From Balanoglossus misakiensis (Eukaryota > Hemichordata), in NCBI GenBank assembly GCA_040954595.2, contig CM082584.2, positions 10,850,001 to 10,914,000 on the forward strand: 64,000 nt of DNA, given 5' to 3'. The notes under the pieces are model-generated. The model searched no databases. It saw only the letters and a list, made by a program, of their open reading frames with translations, and was not told the DNA's origin. Positions 24,801 to 38,238 of this stretch are shown here, piece after piece (positions within the stretch are counted from its first letter, which is position 1; each line of letters begins with the position of its first letter). The position numbers were made by a program, and so were the translations under genes.

Positions 24801-27800
24801 GGCCATTCTGGCTTGTTGACAGTGGATAAGAGATCTTGAACAAAATTTTCAAATAATGGACGGTAATCTTCTTCATCTTTGCTAACACATCTGCGAGAAA
24901 AAATATCCAATTTCAAATTATTACATTCTTTAAGAAACCTCTTTGAAGGACACGCCACACATTCACCGCAAATACCACTGAAGTCGTCATCATCATGAAG
25001 AAATGCCAAATTAAACTATGAAATTGATAAAAAACTTACTTTTTAAGGAAGACTGAAAGGAAATTCTGAGCAACTCTCAGGGCAGTTTCATACTGATTTA
25101 TTATGACCACTCCTTTATCAATGTCTCCCTGCAAGAAAAACAAACAATAACATCATTAGGACTGGTAAGTTACCAGAAATAAAATCCTGTGTTAGTTTTG
25201 TTGTGTCACACAAAAGAAAGTCTGTATTGACTGTATAGGCATACCTTTCCGTAGGTACTTTCTGCGTCACTGTCGTCATCATCATCATCTACCGTTGCTT
25301 GGTTGTCTGCATCGATGGGCAGTGTTACTATACATTGGATCAGCTGTAGAACTAAGGCTGTCACCATTTGGATGTTTTCTTCAGAATTCAGTCTAGTATT
25401 GGGACAGAAATGTTAACAGGGATATGAACTCAAACACATGAGACAAATTGTCTATCCTTTTTTGGATGGCAGATACTGACACTGACAACCAATCAGTCTG
25501 TTCAGAGCGCAAAATCATCATTTACCTGAAGTTCCTGAGATTTTTCTTACTGGATGGCAGCCTTGCCAATGATGCAAATATATCTTCCAAGATGAGCTGC
25601 CTGTGCTTCTCATAGCCAGAAAACACCTGCAAGAAAAACGTGTGGTTGAGCACGGACTTGCAACTGCAGTGTAGATGTGTGACACTGAACGCACGGACAA
25701 AAGACAGATCTTCAAACTTGATAGGAAAGATAGCACACTTACCCCTGTGATAACTTTCATTGCACTGAGTTGTAATTCACTGACATTCTCCACAAAGAAT
25801 GGAGCAAGACCAATACTTGACAACTGAAAATAAACAGACAGTGGTCTTTAGGGAGTGATATTTTCAAAAAAATGCACTTTCAGTATACAGTGAACACCTA
25901 GCGTGCAAGATTCATTAGATTTCACGTTTATTTTATGCAGTGGATGTATTGATACAAACAAAATACTTACAAGTAATACTGATGTATCTGTGAGTGGTTG
26001 GAGTTCCAGTAGATCAGCTAGATTAGAGACTAGTTCACACAGTTTATTATACATTGCTATGATAGATTTCTCTTTGGTACCACTAGCTCTTGCACGTTTC
26101 ATTCTCATATTACCAACATACACATCTGTGAGGAGGAAAAATACAATTGTCATTTGGCAAATTAGTTGAAGCACACACGCTAAAGAATGGGACATTTTAT
26201 TCCAAAACACATGCATCATATAAAATCAACAGAAAATGGAATGTCAAAAAGAAAAGAAAAATACCAAAACAATTATTATTCACCTCTTTCATGGGGATTG
26301 ACCCTATAGACGGGGTCATACTCTGGATATATGGTGTTCTGTAACTGAAACTTGACCAGAGTTCCAAGTCTTTCTATCACATCTTCAATGTAAACTTGTT
26401 TTGGCATGTTGGGAGATGTCATGATGTACATTGCTGTTAGGCTGGCATCAATCGATCGGTTGACGCGGTCCATTGTCAATTCCCGCCAAAGTTTTTGTTC
26501 ATGTTTATCTTCGTCATCCTGTGATACATCAAATTCAGTTAACATCAAAGACATACTCATCGTTGGGTAATGAATTAAGAAAACATGCAAAGAAATCCAT
26601 GACATTACATGAACGGAAAGCATAGATTTGGAGTAGAAAAGATTTTACTTCATCACTCACCTGGTTCATCGTTGGCTGCAACCTACAACCATCTCTGATG
26701 TTTCTCTCCAAGATATTCAGAAGACGCACAAGTTTCTCCGGTGGTATCTGTTGGAAATATAATTCGGCAAGGTAATCACATGGTATATGGACACTAGAAC
26801 ATCCTAGCACTTGACACAGTGTTGAAACTCACCACCTTCGTAGCACATGGTGTCCAAAAATGAGAGTGTGTGACTTACCTTGCTCATAACTTCCATTGAT
26901 TTCAGTTTGGCAGCTTGGCTGCTGAGTTCCAGTAATAACGGTTTTGTAATCAGCAAGTCTTGGGAACACTCGCCATCTTCCTCTGTAATCCATAATTTCA
27001 GATAATCAATCAAAAAATCATTCAGGTGTAACACTTTTCCTGTTAATAACTGTGTCATAAAACCAGTCCACTTTTACCCCGCGCATTGTAATGTGAACTG
27101 ATGACACTCTCTCTCTCTCTGTCTACTACAAGATGCAAGAACATGGGAGACATTTATGAAATACTGTACCTAAATCGACTGTTAAATCCATTTCTTCAGA
27201 AATATCGAACACCGTTTCCATTGCGTTACAGAATCTCTTAAAAGTGGCACCTTCCATCAATTCTGTTAAGAATAGATGAGGGAAAAACAAAATTAATATT
27301 CACCAATTTCAAAACAATTGATCAATATGCATGGCTTTCAGGTTATGGCACAAACAACAATAAACACTACGTACCTTCATCATTCGCAACCCTACGCCTG
27401 TTTGCCTTATTTTTCTTCGTTCTTTTACTTGGAACTGAAATATAATCATTCAGGCATTAGACTGACTTGTCTGACAGAATTATGCACATTGTGACAAATC
27501 TGAACATCCTGAAGTTCAAAAAAAAAAATATGCTCACATATTTTAAGTTAACACTAGCCTTCAAACTTACAATCATCTGAAGAAGCTGTACTCAATGCAC
27601 TTTCCATGTCAGCTGCAAAACTGTAACTTGTATCTGATCTTGATTCACTGGATCTTCTCCTTTTCCTAGCTTTCCTTACTGGCGACGGTGGAGTCATCGG
27701 TTCATCGAGAACAAGCGGAGGTAGATCTTCTTCACAGTAACTTTTCCTCGGTCTCCCTGTTGGTGAAAACACAAGATTCAGCTTGTCAGAAGCTGTGTAT

Positions 27801-30507
27801 TGTGGATATGGATTTCAAATGATACTATGCATCTCGCTGTGTTTACGCCAAAAGTGGCCCAAGATTTATATAAGTAACAGAACTCACCTCTGCCTCGCTT
27901 CTCTTCTTTCGATTTGCTCAGTTTCAGAGTAATCTTCTCACCAGCAGAGGGAGCACTAACAATATCATAACTGGGTACCTCAGTATCTCTGTCTGACTTT
28001 CTCTTCTTCAATTTCAGGGACAATTTCTCTCTCGACGGCGAGTCCTTTCCTTCAGCTATAGCATTAAGATCCAGGCGTTCCAACCGCACCATTGGCATTG
28101 GCCCTTTCTGTCCTGGGGATTTCAACTCAAATGCTGAAGCACTTTTCTTAGCAAGTGCTTTATCCTGTGCAAGATACAAATATTCAGATGCTAAAATGAA
28201 ATTGCATTTGATACACAAAACAAAAATACTGGAAATAAAGCCGAAAGTTACACATAATGTGTCGCTTATAGAAGGACCACAGGAAAGCCTTTTCCCTTGG
28301 ATAAAACCACAGACTTTCGCCAGGGTCCAATTCAGTTATATGATATAAGAATACAGTAATACTTGACTCACAGCTTCTGAGAGTGGTTTCAACAGGACCA
28401 CAGGTCCACTCTTCACACCTGAAGTGCTAGATCTCCTCTTAGAAGAATGCTCAGAAGAAGACACACTCTCAGCGTTCTCCCTCTTTCGATTGAAACTATC
28501 TTCCATGGAAATCAACTGCACTTCATCCCCATCTTCAGCTTTGGGAAGCGTCTCCGAATGCCCAGCATCTGCCGTGTTATTTTCTCGCACACCTTCTTGA
28601 TTTGATCTTTCCACATCATTTGCAGGTCCTGGCTGTGCCTTCGATATCATACACGGCACAATTTGGTCTTCTGATTTCAGTTGCTGCTGCGGTACAGGCT
28701 GCATTGACGACAGTTTCTGCAGTTCATCCTGATTCTGTGCATGCTGCTGTTGTTGGAATTGTGGCTGAAATGGTTTCTGCCTTTGGAAAGGTTTTCCACC
28801 ACTCCCAGGTGATGCCGCTGATGGGACTACTGTGAGACAGGAAAGTCAATTGTAAATTGTTTTAAAAATTTCATTCTTGACAGAAAGTTAAAAAGCTTAA
28901 CTGGAAAATTACAATTTCTTTCAGATTATCACTGTTTTCTGACAGCATATTATATGGAGAGACCTTGCACATGTAGCCACCACCTTATCTTGCATATGAT
29001 GGCTGCCCTTACCCAGACAGCTTTCAAGGATTTGTTGCATCACACATATAAATTGTGAATGACCTTACCAGCAGCTCCTGGGCTATGAGGCACTGCCCTT
29101 GCTCTTGACTGTGGCGGCGACATAACACCCGGGGATGCGGCAGGGACTGCTGGACTGGGAGCAGTAGCTGGTGAGTATTGTGAACCAGGATAGCCATTGA
29201 CTGAAGCTTGGGGTGCTGGCGCAGGTGAACCTGTGAGGATCAATGAAGGTTGTGTCAAATGGTATGAAAGGAAAAGAATGGATATTGCATTCTCACCCTT
29301 CAACTATGCAAGAAAAATATGAGGTTGCTCATCACAGAAAGGACTCTATCACGAAGATTTTAATCATTAGAAGCAACATCTTGATATGCATTATGAAGCA
29401 TAGTTAACCTTTTACCCCTTTTATAAACTACAAACCTTGTGTTATGTTTTGTTGCTGTGGCTGTTGTTGGAATGGGTACTGCTGGAATTTGTTTGGGCTC
29501 TGAGGGAACCTCTGCGGGCTGCTCTGGCTGAACTTTGCTGCAGGGCTGCCAGGAGTAAACCGAGGTGAGGGACTGCCCTGCACCAAACCCGCTGAGGGAC
29601 TTCCTTGCACGGAGGTTGGCCCTCTGGTGTATGGTGAATGCTGCACCATTGCATCAGGCGACTGCTGGTAGTAAGGTGATGGTGCCATAGGCTGCCTTGG
29701 TGACATCCCTATTAGTGACATTAAACAAAGTTGATAAATGATTTAACAAGTTCAACTATGCAATCACATTGCAAAATGGAAATGAATTACCGGTATACAT
29801 GTATAATACTTACCACCCATTCTATCCAACTGTGGTTTCTGTTTGAAGACATTGGGATTTTTACTCAGAATAGCCTGCAACAAAGCTGGCATATCACCTT
29901 CAATGTCATCGTTGATTGATTTATCTTTCAGCTCACTGAAATTAAAAAACACACAAAATATCAACTAATGATATCATCATTGGCCTAGCTGCGAGTTCAA
30001 ATTCATGAGGGTTATGCTAGACTTACGAAAACTGTGTATTATTGCGAACATGGAAGATGAAGTCTACTCACATATGGTCAGTGCTACTGTGAATGAGCGC
30101 TTGACGTAACTGAGGCACCAAATTTTCATCTGGAGTTGCAAGGAGCCGTCTTGCTTCTTCAGCCACCCGGTTGTTGAACAACAAGCTCTTATTGCCTAGT
30201 GTTGCAGGCAATGGTGAAGGCAGTGGCAACTCAGGAAGTACTGCAACAGAGAGAGAGAAAAAAGTTCATAGTCCCATTTCAAAGCACTTCTTTCAAAATT
30301 ACAAACAATACTTTTCCCTAGTATTCAAATGTTAAAGGCAAACTGATGTAAGAGACAACTTAGTTTGAACAATATCCTATCTACAGAATATGTACATTAA
30401 ACTCTTCAATATCATCAATTGTGGTAATGATGGCAATACTCACGATCAGTTAGACTGTTTACTCCAGCTAAAGTTGTTATAGGAACACTGGGTATTTCAC
30501 CATTCAT
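15869..30507 (-). CDS. NIPBL: NIPBL / SCC2 / Nipped-B cohesin-loading factor, 45 coding exons
   Basis: With MAU2 it loads cohesin on chromatin. Exons: 30444-30507, 30072-30240, 29814-29935, 29436-29708, 29069-29230, 28372-28829, 27888-28164, 27571-27756, 27375-27434, 27170-27262, 26879-26982, 26661-26747, 26284-26518, 25971-26125, 25743-25823, 25526-25626, 25245-25392, 25040-25128, 24761-24890, 24502-24645, 24163-24333, 23792-23970, 23434-23536, 23120-23218, 22857-23003, 22566-22700, 22268-22420, 21510-21590, 21150-21258, 20794-20936, 20517-20657, 20230-20323, 19937-20088, 19570-19767, 19344-19410, 19165-19219, 18903-19038, 18564-18674, 18137-18334, 17744-17890, 17392-17593, 17162-17276, 16835-17009, 16207-16614, 15869-16021. 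All phases join, giving 2269 residues (human about 2800). Seen: MAU2-binding start (MNGEIPSVPITTLAGVNSLTD), disordered P/Q/S-rich stretch, PVVLL (PxVxL type) at 406-410, AT-hook KRGRGRPRK at 505-513, then the HEAT-repeat hook with near-identity blocks such as EDYRPLFENFVQDLLSTVNK and STSVREAAVEL. The basic tail ends at residue 2269. The human charged middle region is much shorter here. The exon ending at 21510 uses a GC donor. Confidence 0.96.
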
Positions 30508-33162
30508 TGTGACAATTGTTCAGTTGGTTATCTGATAGCAGAGTAAACTCGAAATCTGTCATAGATAAAGAAAGAAATGCACATGTTAAATATTTGTTGT
30601 CATTCTCTGGTCTACTGAGATGAGGAGCCAGGACCAGAATAAAGCAAGCCACCTGGGTTGCGAGACGTTTGTTCACCCCTAAAAACAAAGTGTACTGGCC
30701 TATTTGCACTACAGATATATTAAAAATGTCGTCCAAAAATGATAATTTCTTTTTTCACAAGTAACGCACACATTAAAAAATGTTTGCACCTGGTTATAAA
30801 AAATACAGTTGTTAAAAACATATGTTAGGCAAATTACAAAATACATTATGCTAATTACCCACTACATGATAATAAATCTGTGGGGAGAACACTGCTTATT
30901 AACATTTCACTGAAATTCAGAGAATATTTTGGGGAGAAAATGTCATCCTCAGTGTTTCCACGCAAAACAGCCTGTCACATAATCATTGTGAGGCTGGCTG
31001 GTCATTGGGTTCATAGCTGTTGGGTTCATTTATAATCTTTGCCAATCAATGACAGTTTGCATAAATTAACTGGATGCAAACTTACTTTCTGAAATGAATG
31101 TGTAGTATTTCCCATGAAGTGTGAACTGTTACATGTACTGTATTGTTACTGCTGATGGTGTAAATTGCAGGCTTAGCACAGTTGAAAAAGAATGTCTACA
31201 GTTTTACCAATGCCACTATAAACACGGACTTCTTCAGGCCACTGTCATTACATTTGTTGTGTTAAGTACATTTCGTGCATTAGATCCTTCATGTTACACA
31301 AATCCGGCACATCCAAGATCACCAATATTTACTGTGTATTTCATAATAATAATAATAGCAATTTTCAATATGTTCAGTTCGAACACTGTGTCTCGCTGAT
31401 ATATACTTCAACGTATAAAGTGTTATGCTTATGGTGATTGAACCAAATACCGTCTATTCACAGCCGCCGAAAATACCGCTTCACTTGTCTTGAGTGACGG
31501 AAGTCAGAACGACGACCTTTCGAAATACCTAACCCTAATTTGGCTATAAATACGTCGACCAATATCGCCGTAAAACCAGGTCAAATCCAGAAAAATGTCC
31601 GCACAAATATCGAAAATGTACACAGCTTATTGTGACGTTTATTTAATTATAATAAAACGTTTGATGTCGAGTCGATATCTACCTACTCTTCCTCGTGCCA
31701 CCCAGCAAATCAGCATAACATCAAAACAAAGACCATCTTTACAATAACAAATTTGCACAACATAGACTCGACGAGTTTTTGGTGCTCCGTGTCAGCGCCA
31801 TGGTTTCGGTATAAATGTGACCAAATTTGATGAAATAAATGGCACAGAACAATCGCCCCATCAAATACCAACACTAACAAGCAGCGTAATGCATATCCTT
31901 GAAATTTATGATAATCTTTTGTGTCCATCCAAAATTTTGGTTATAATTTGGCGGGAAATGCATGCAAGTTTAAATATCACTCTCATCACTTCCTCTGTTC
32001 TGACACCGCTTTTGTACCCGGTCACTTGTGTGATTAAAAACTTTATTATTTTCACAACAATTAGTATAAAAGAAAACAAGTTCGTTCGAATTGCGTCTGT
32101 TCTGGTAATAATCGTGTTAAAAATAACATTATCATGCAAAATTATGGCGTCTAACATGACTGAATGGGTAATAGTCTGGACGTACGTATCCGTAACACAC
32201 ACTCACCTTACGTAGCCGAGCTCTGAACCCACTACAGATTTCACCGAAGATCGACCATCACAGCTCAAATTTCTGGTCCTCACATGTACAGTATGAAAGG
32301 TGGGACAAACTAGGACACGACAAATTCTTAAATTTTGACAAAATATGTAAATATCCCACAAAAATACCCTATCCTCACATGTTGGAACAACAATAACCGC
32401 GCCAAAAATTACGAGGTCACTTCACTCGTCTGACCCTGACCGTCACTGTAAATCAATGCGCGAAAGTCTGTCCGTAAGTAGTTAGTTGACTGAAAACTCC
32501 GAACTGCAATAATGGACCAAACACCTAAGATGCTGATCGAATCACCAACTTATGGCATATTTTGTCACATTACCGTCTTCCGAGAAGAAAAACATTCGTA
32601 GATCTACTTTACGCTAGTGAGACGATACAAGATGGCCGCCTTCGGTAGATCAATTTTTTCTCTAAGTGAACTTTATTCATGATGACTATAATAGCGCCAT
32701 CTTCTTATCGGACACTAGTTACCGTTTGTCTTTTTTCGTTGAAAAAATGTGTCCCTCAGCTCCCTCTCATCAGACCCTCTCCTCTCTTAGGAAACGCATT
32801 TGTACCCTGAGGGGTGGGGATATTCTCGTGAGGGAATCAGCATATCACAACTCCCCACGGTACAGCTAGCTGCGTTTCCACAGCTACCAAAGTTGCAGCT
32901 AAAATGTCACAAGTGACACTCGTACTCATCAGCTCCGTGAAATTTTTCCCACCCGGGGTAGAAAACTTGAATTTTGTGTCGCAGAATTAAAAATAAAGTT
33001 TATGTTTTTAAAGATTTGTATAAATTTTGGTTCTACAAACTTCTACTGTATCAAAATCCCTTCCCTGTGTCATATCTGGTTCCAAAGTTTGACGGGAGAG
33101 GGCGTCAATCAAAGGTTCAAAGGTTAGCAAAAATAAACTTGTCCTGCATTAGATAAAAACCC
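30508..33162. promoter_or_regulatory. Shared 5' region between divergent NIPBL and SCP2
   Basis: The two genes are head to head, with start codons 2.65 kb apart. On the minus strand a strong donor (AAG|gtgagt) ends a candidate non-coding NIPBL exon at 32207, and a matching acceptor (tatcag) lies at 30532-30534, just upstream of the NIPBL ATG. The 31450-32650 part has more CpG than its surroundings. An AAGATGGCCGCC motif near 32630 resembles a YY1 site, which often sits at transcription starts. None of this is proven; no other gene is seen in the interval. Confidence 0.45.
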
Positions 33163-36100
33163 ATGATAAACACCGGTAAGCTGGTCATTAGGAGTGTACT
33201 TGGTGCGTCAGCTGTCCTGCCAAAGTCTGCCAGTAGAATTTGCAATTTCAGTTCATCGTCAACAATGGCAAAATCACGAGTGTTTGTTATCGGCGTTGGA
33301 ATGACCAAGGTAGGGAAATCTACGACTCGTACGAGTACGAGGAAATTTTTTAAAGCTTGTGTAATAAATTTATGTTCCTGGGTCTGTGTATGTATGGTGT
33401 GAGAATGTCAGTAGACATAGCCACTACTCAGACCTGGCCAGTATGCAGGGCTACAACTGACGGTACTGCCATGATACAAGTGTTAAGGGATAGCTGAAGT
33501 AAAAAAAAAAAACACTGCATCGCCAATAATATATATCAGTACTCATTGTCATCACGATACAGTAAAGTCACTTTAAAGTTTACGAAACCCGCATCGCAGG
33601 GCTGTGTAGGAGGCATAGCAGACAACTTTGTTGAAACTTGAAGTTTGAACTTCGAACTTTGACTGCTTTTTAGCAGAACTTTGTTTCAGACACGGTAAAG
33701 TCTGTGCCAAAGTGAAATGACACGATGTCATGTCAGAGTTGAGGTCAATAAACTTTGTTTACCCGACTACTAGTATAGGATCATGGTAGGACTTTGTCCC
33801 CGTCTTTGGATTTAGACAGTCCATAGACCCTTAGCTTGTGATCAGATAGTCAGTCACATGCAAATCTTTACTAGTAATGCTGTCTGCTTCTGTTTGCGAT
33901 GGTGATATTGGTATCTGCTGCAATGATGTTTGTGGTAATTGACAGATCATACAATCACACATGCTATGTACCTTGTTTTCCAGTTCGAAAAACCCGGTCG
34001 TCGAGATGACTTTGATTATCCAGACATGGCGAAGGAAGCCGGTGAGAAAGCCTTGAAGGATGCTGGCATTTCCTTTGAGGAAGTTGAGCATGCATCTGTC
34101 GGCTATTGCTATGGTGACACCACCTGTGGACAAAGAGCCCTCTATCAGCTCGGAATGACAGGAATACCGGTTTATAACGTAAGAATCTTGAGTTTGGGGT
34201 ACATTGGTGAGGGAATGGGGAATCCAGGTAATACTTTTATACCAGTATAATAATACGTGTTCTTGATACCAGGTTCTAATGGCACGGCCAATAATCATTC
34301 AGTTTGAACTGTAGAGGGCAGGCTTTTCTTCTTCACTTCAAATCTGGGGCCTATTCTTGCTACACACAGGTGAACAACGCCTGTTCAACTGGTTCCACTG
34401 CTTTGTTCATGGCCAAACAACTGATAGAAGGTGGCCTGGCTCACTGTGTCATGGCATTGGGCTTTGAAAAGATGGAGAGAGGGTCTCTGTCAGCAAAGGT
34501 AAGCTACCAAGTAATGACATCATTTTAAACAAAAATTAACCCTTTCACCACTATGGTCCAGTCCATTGTTTTCCATGGGAAGGTTGGACCTGTAAAGAAG
34601 GAACTGGGGGTGAAAAACAAAAATATGCTTATAGAGTTATACTTTTGGAGTCTCGACTCGTTGACATTGTGCTGATTCTACTTCAGTACACAGATCGTAC
34701 AAATCCAATGGACAAACACGCTGAAGTGATGTTCAACAAGAGAGGAGTGACTGCTTCCCCAATAACTGCACAAATGTTCGGAAATGCTGGCAGAGAACAC
34801 ATGGAAAAATATGGTATGTACAAGTACATCAGTTTGGTGTTATGTTGATTCAATAGAAAAGGATTACATTGAGAATTACTAGAAAACCCAATTTCTTGGA
34901 GGTTTTACAAACTATTGGTGAAAAAATGTTGACTTAACAGTTTTTCAACATAAACTAAAGTCACATCCTTTAACACAAATGACACTCTTGAAAGATCTGT
35001 GCTTTATTTTCCAGGTACCAAGCCAGAACACTTTGCAAAAATAGCATACAAGAATCACAAACACTCCGTGAACAACCCGTAAGTTTACTGTCTCTTCTAG
35101 AGTCAACATTGTTATCTCTTCATTGTGTGTTCATGGATGGTGCCTTATTCATCCCAGTTTCTTTGAGAAATGATTATTTACACATATTTTGTTTATATTT
35201 TTAAGATATTCTCAGTTCCGAGATGAGTACAGCTTGGAAGACATCCTGAAATCTCCAATGATCTATGAACCATTGACAAAATTGCAGTGTTGGTATGTAC
35301 CACATAATAACATGACTAGCTAGACTCCTTAGCCAGGTTAGAGTTCATTTACGTGTACGTTCTTCCCTGATGACTTTAGTTGTAATACATTGTGCCTGTG
35401 CTTGTCCTCTCCCAGTCCAACCTCTGATGGCAGTGCGGCAGCCATTCTTGCCAGTGAGGAGTTTGTCAGGAGACATGGCTTAGAGGAGCAAGCTGTCGAA
35501 ATCCTTGGCATGGAGATGGCAACTGATTTACCCAGCACCTTCAAAGAAAACAGTGACATGAAATTGGTGAGATTATATTTTCATTCTCTTGGTTTTGTTG
35601 GAATTCTGCGCATACTATCTACTATTCAAGTACTCTTAAGTTTATGACCCCCCCCCCAAAAAAAAAAAAAAATGTTTTTTTTTATTTTCCTGTTATTCAC
35701 AGATTGGTTACGACATGACTAAGAAAGCTGCCAATCAACTCTACAACAAGGCAGGAATCAGACCAGATAACATTGATGTTATCGAACTGCACGACTGTTT
35801 CTCAGCCAATGAGCTGGTAACATACGAAGCATTGGGACTGTGCCCTGAAGGTTATTAGTTTAACGCAGTTTATTCTAATATTTTTCAGTTTCAAAAGACT
35901 TTCTTCTCTGTAAATTTGTGTGTCATTCATGCATGCACAAAAATTGTTTTCAGGAAAAGCTGGCGAGCTGATCGACAATAATGATAACACGTATGGTGGT
36001 AAATACGTCATCAACCCCAGTGGTGGCTTGATTTCTAAAGGACATCCACTTGGAGCGACAGGTACTACGATACATTCATCCTGAATACTCGGTGCAGTGT

Positions 36101-38238
36101 CCCAGTATGGAATATGAAGGGAACATGCAGTGACTAATTTTATATCTTTTTGTGCGTCTTGTTTTCATGAAATCTTTGCAAAAATGTTTTCCAACAAATA
36201 GTATTTCAGGCTTTCGTGTTAATCAAACGCTGAGCTTTCAAGTGTGAATAAACTTTGCATGGCAACTGCTCTTTGTACTGCTCGCATACCAAAGAGCAAC
36301 CTTTGAACTCTGCCCTTTGTCCTCCGTGTTTGCAGGCCTGGCCCAGTGTTCAGAGTTGTGTTGGCAGTTGAGAAACATGGCTGACAAGAGACAGGTTCCC
36401 GGTGCCAAGCTGGCTCTCCAGCACAACATTGGTCTTGGCGGTGCTGCGGTGGTCACTGCCTACAAGCTGGGATTCCCAGGAAGCCATGGGTGAGTGTGAA
36501 ATATATTAAGCACGGAACAGACACACTAGCCGACCTTGCTTAATATGCAAATTATACCATACCATGTGTACTACTCGATTTGTGTTTATGATTACCGGTA
36601 CTCATGCCTTCGTAATCAATGTTGCATGCAACCAAATTGTAGTACAAGTGCTAAATCGATACAGGACCACATTTCAGTGTTTCAGATAAATTTTCTCTCA
36701 TGCAGCAGCCCAACGCGCTCCACCCTCGGTCTGATAATTCTTTGCACTGTTCTTTTGCATAAATGCACTGTAAAACCATGATAACTTGATTTGGTTGTAC
36801 AAAGCTTCGAGGAATAATTTGCAAGCCAACATTTGTTGAAGATCTGTAATTTCAACCTTCAGCTAAGGTTCGAGCTTTGTCCGCAAAGCTAAATAGTTTA
36901 ACCCTCTCTGCACCAAACTTTACTGAAGCTTCGACCGTTTGACCTTTGTATAGCTTGGGTGTGACCTTCATATTATCGCACGCTTCAGCACTGCTGTAAA
37001 GCGTACTGAATCACAGTCCTGTATGACCAGCAACATGGTAGACAAAAGGGTGTAATTTACTTGTCAAAAATACCATTACATAACAAATTACATAAGGTGC
37101 CCAATGAGCTGATTGATGATAAGCTGGAAATAAAACAAGACAAAATAATTATCATTCAGAATCAAATTACAGGAGAAAATGATCAGTTACCTATAATACT
37201 CCCAGAAAGTGACAAATCTTGTTAATAATTATTTGTTTGTCTTTGTGCTCAGCATACAACCATCAACCACATCTTCTGAAGAATTCAAATCTGCTCCTAT
37301 TTTCAAGGAAATAGAAAAAAGATTGCAGTCGGTAAGTTGAGGTAGAATTCACCTCGAAATTAAAATTCCTCGGATCATTTTGAAATTAATACCACCGGTA
37401 CTAGCTCTATTTTATTAAGTATTTTGGGAGGGTAGTCATTTTTTCACCATTAAAGAATCTACACTCAATTGAATATTTTATTTTAGCAATTTTTAATGTT
37501 CTCTTCTTTAGTATGATCATCGCATATTTCCATTTGATTTTATCAGGAAGGTGAAGGCATTGTAAAGAAGATGAAGGCAGTCTATGCTTTCAAAGTGACA
37601 CATGGACCGGGAGGCAAAACTAGATCCTACTTGGTAGATGTCAAGAATGGCAGTGGATGTGTGGAAGTTGACTCCAACAGTAAGTTTTTTTCTGGTTGCA
37701 AATATCAGTACTATAGTGATTTGAGTTTGCTCTTCAGTTTGTTTTTTAAAACACTTAGATATGCAATTTTTGTCATTTATGGATGTATGTAAATTGAAGG
37801 TGAGACCTTGGTGCTGTTTTTTAACTTACAGAAAAGGGCGATGTAACGATTACCATGAAGGATGAGGAGATGCTTGGTATGATGACAGGAAAACTGAATC
37901 CCCAGCAGGTAATGTGTGGCTAAATCTCTAAAGATCAAATCATTGCATAAACACACATGATCTTGATGAATAGTTTCTCCTGCTTCACTTTTTCTGAGCC
38001 AATCAGATTCTAGGTGATTTGCATAAAAATCAGTTTGGCGCCCAAATGCATGTATATGTGATCAGTCAACATCTGAGCATAATGATCAGTTTTATAAATA
38101 AGAAGTAACAAATTGAAGTAAAACACTTGATTTATTTTTCAGGCATTCTTCCAGGGCAAATTGAAGATCGCAGGGAACATGGCCCTTGCTATGAAACTTA
38201 AAGAGCTGCAGCCACCAGCTGGACAATCCAAACTGTAA
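33163..38238 (+). CDS. SCP2: Sterol carrier protein 2 / SCPx (3-ketoacyl-CoA thiolase plus SCP2 domain), 14 exons
   Basis: Peroxisomal thiolase of branched-chain fatty-acid and bile-acid side-chain oxidation, fused to a lipid-transfer domain. Exons: 33163-33309, 33984-34178, 34370-34498, 34687-34813, 35015-35078, 35206-35292, 35416-35566, 35703-35850, 35954-36061, 36336-36489, 37253-37331, 37547-37679, 37832-37908, 38143-38238. The phases give 564 residues (human 547). Thiolase features: [10 protein letters not shown], nucleophile in NNACSTGS (Cys119), ELHDCFS, and [10 protein letters not shown] with His380. The SCP2 domain runs from about residue 450 (FKEIEKRLQ) to the end ([19 protein letters not shown]). 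The last residues are SKL, a canonical PTS1 peroxisomal signal. Two in-frame starts exist: 33163 (weak context, stop codon just upstream) and 33265 (ATGG with A at -3). The extra 34 residues have no acidic residue and resemble a mitochondrial presequence. The gene diverges from NIPBL. Confidence 0.95.
34538..34593 (+). repeat. Dispersed TTAA-ended repeat, copy 2
   Basis: Begins TTAACCCTTTCACCACTATG, continues GTCCAGTCC, and ends TTTTCCATGGGAAGGTTGGACCT. In an SCP2 intron. Confidence 0.65.

Noticed and set aside
33831-34298. 155-codon minus-strand frame
   Set aside because: Antisense to SCP2 exon 2, whose sense translation is an unmistakable thiolase segment.
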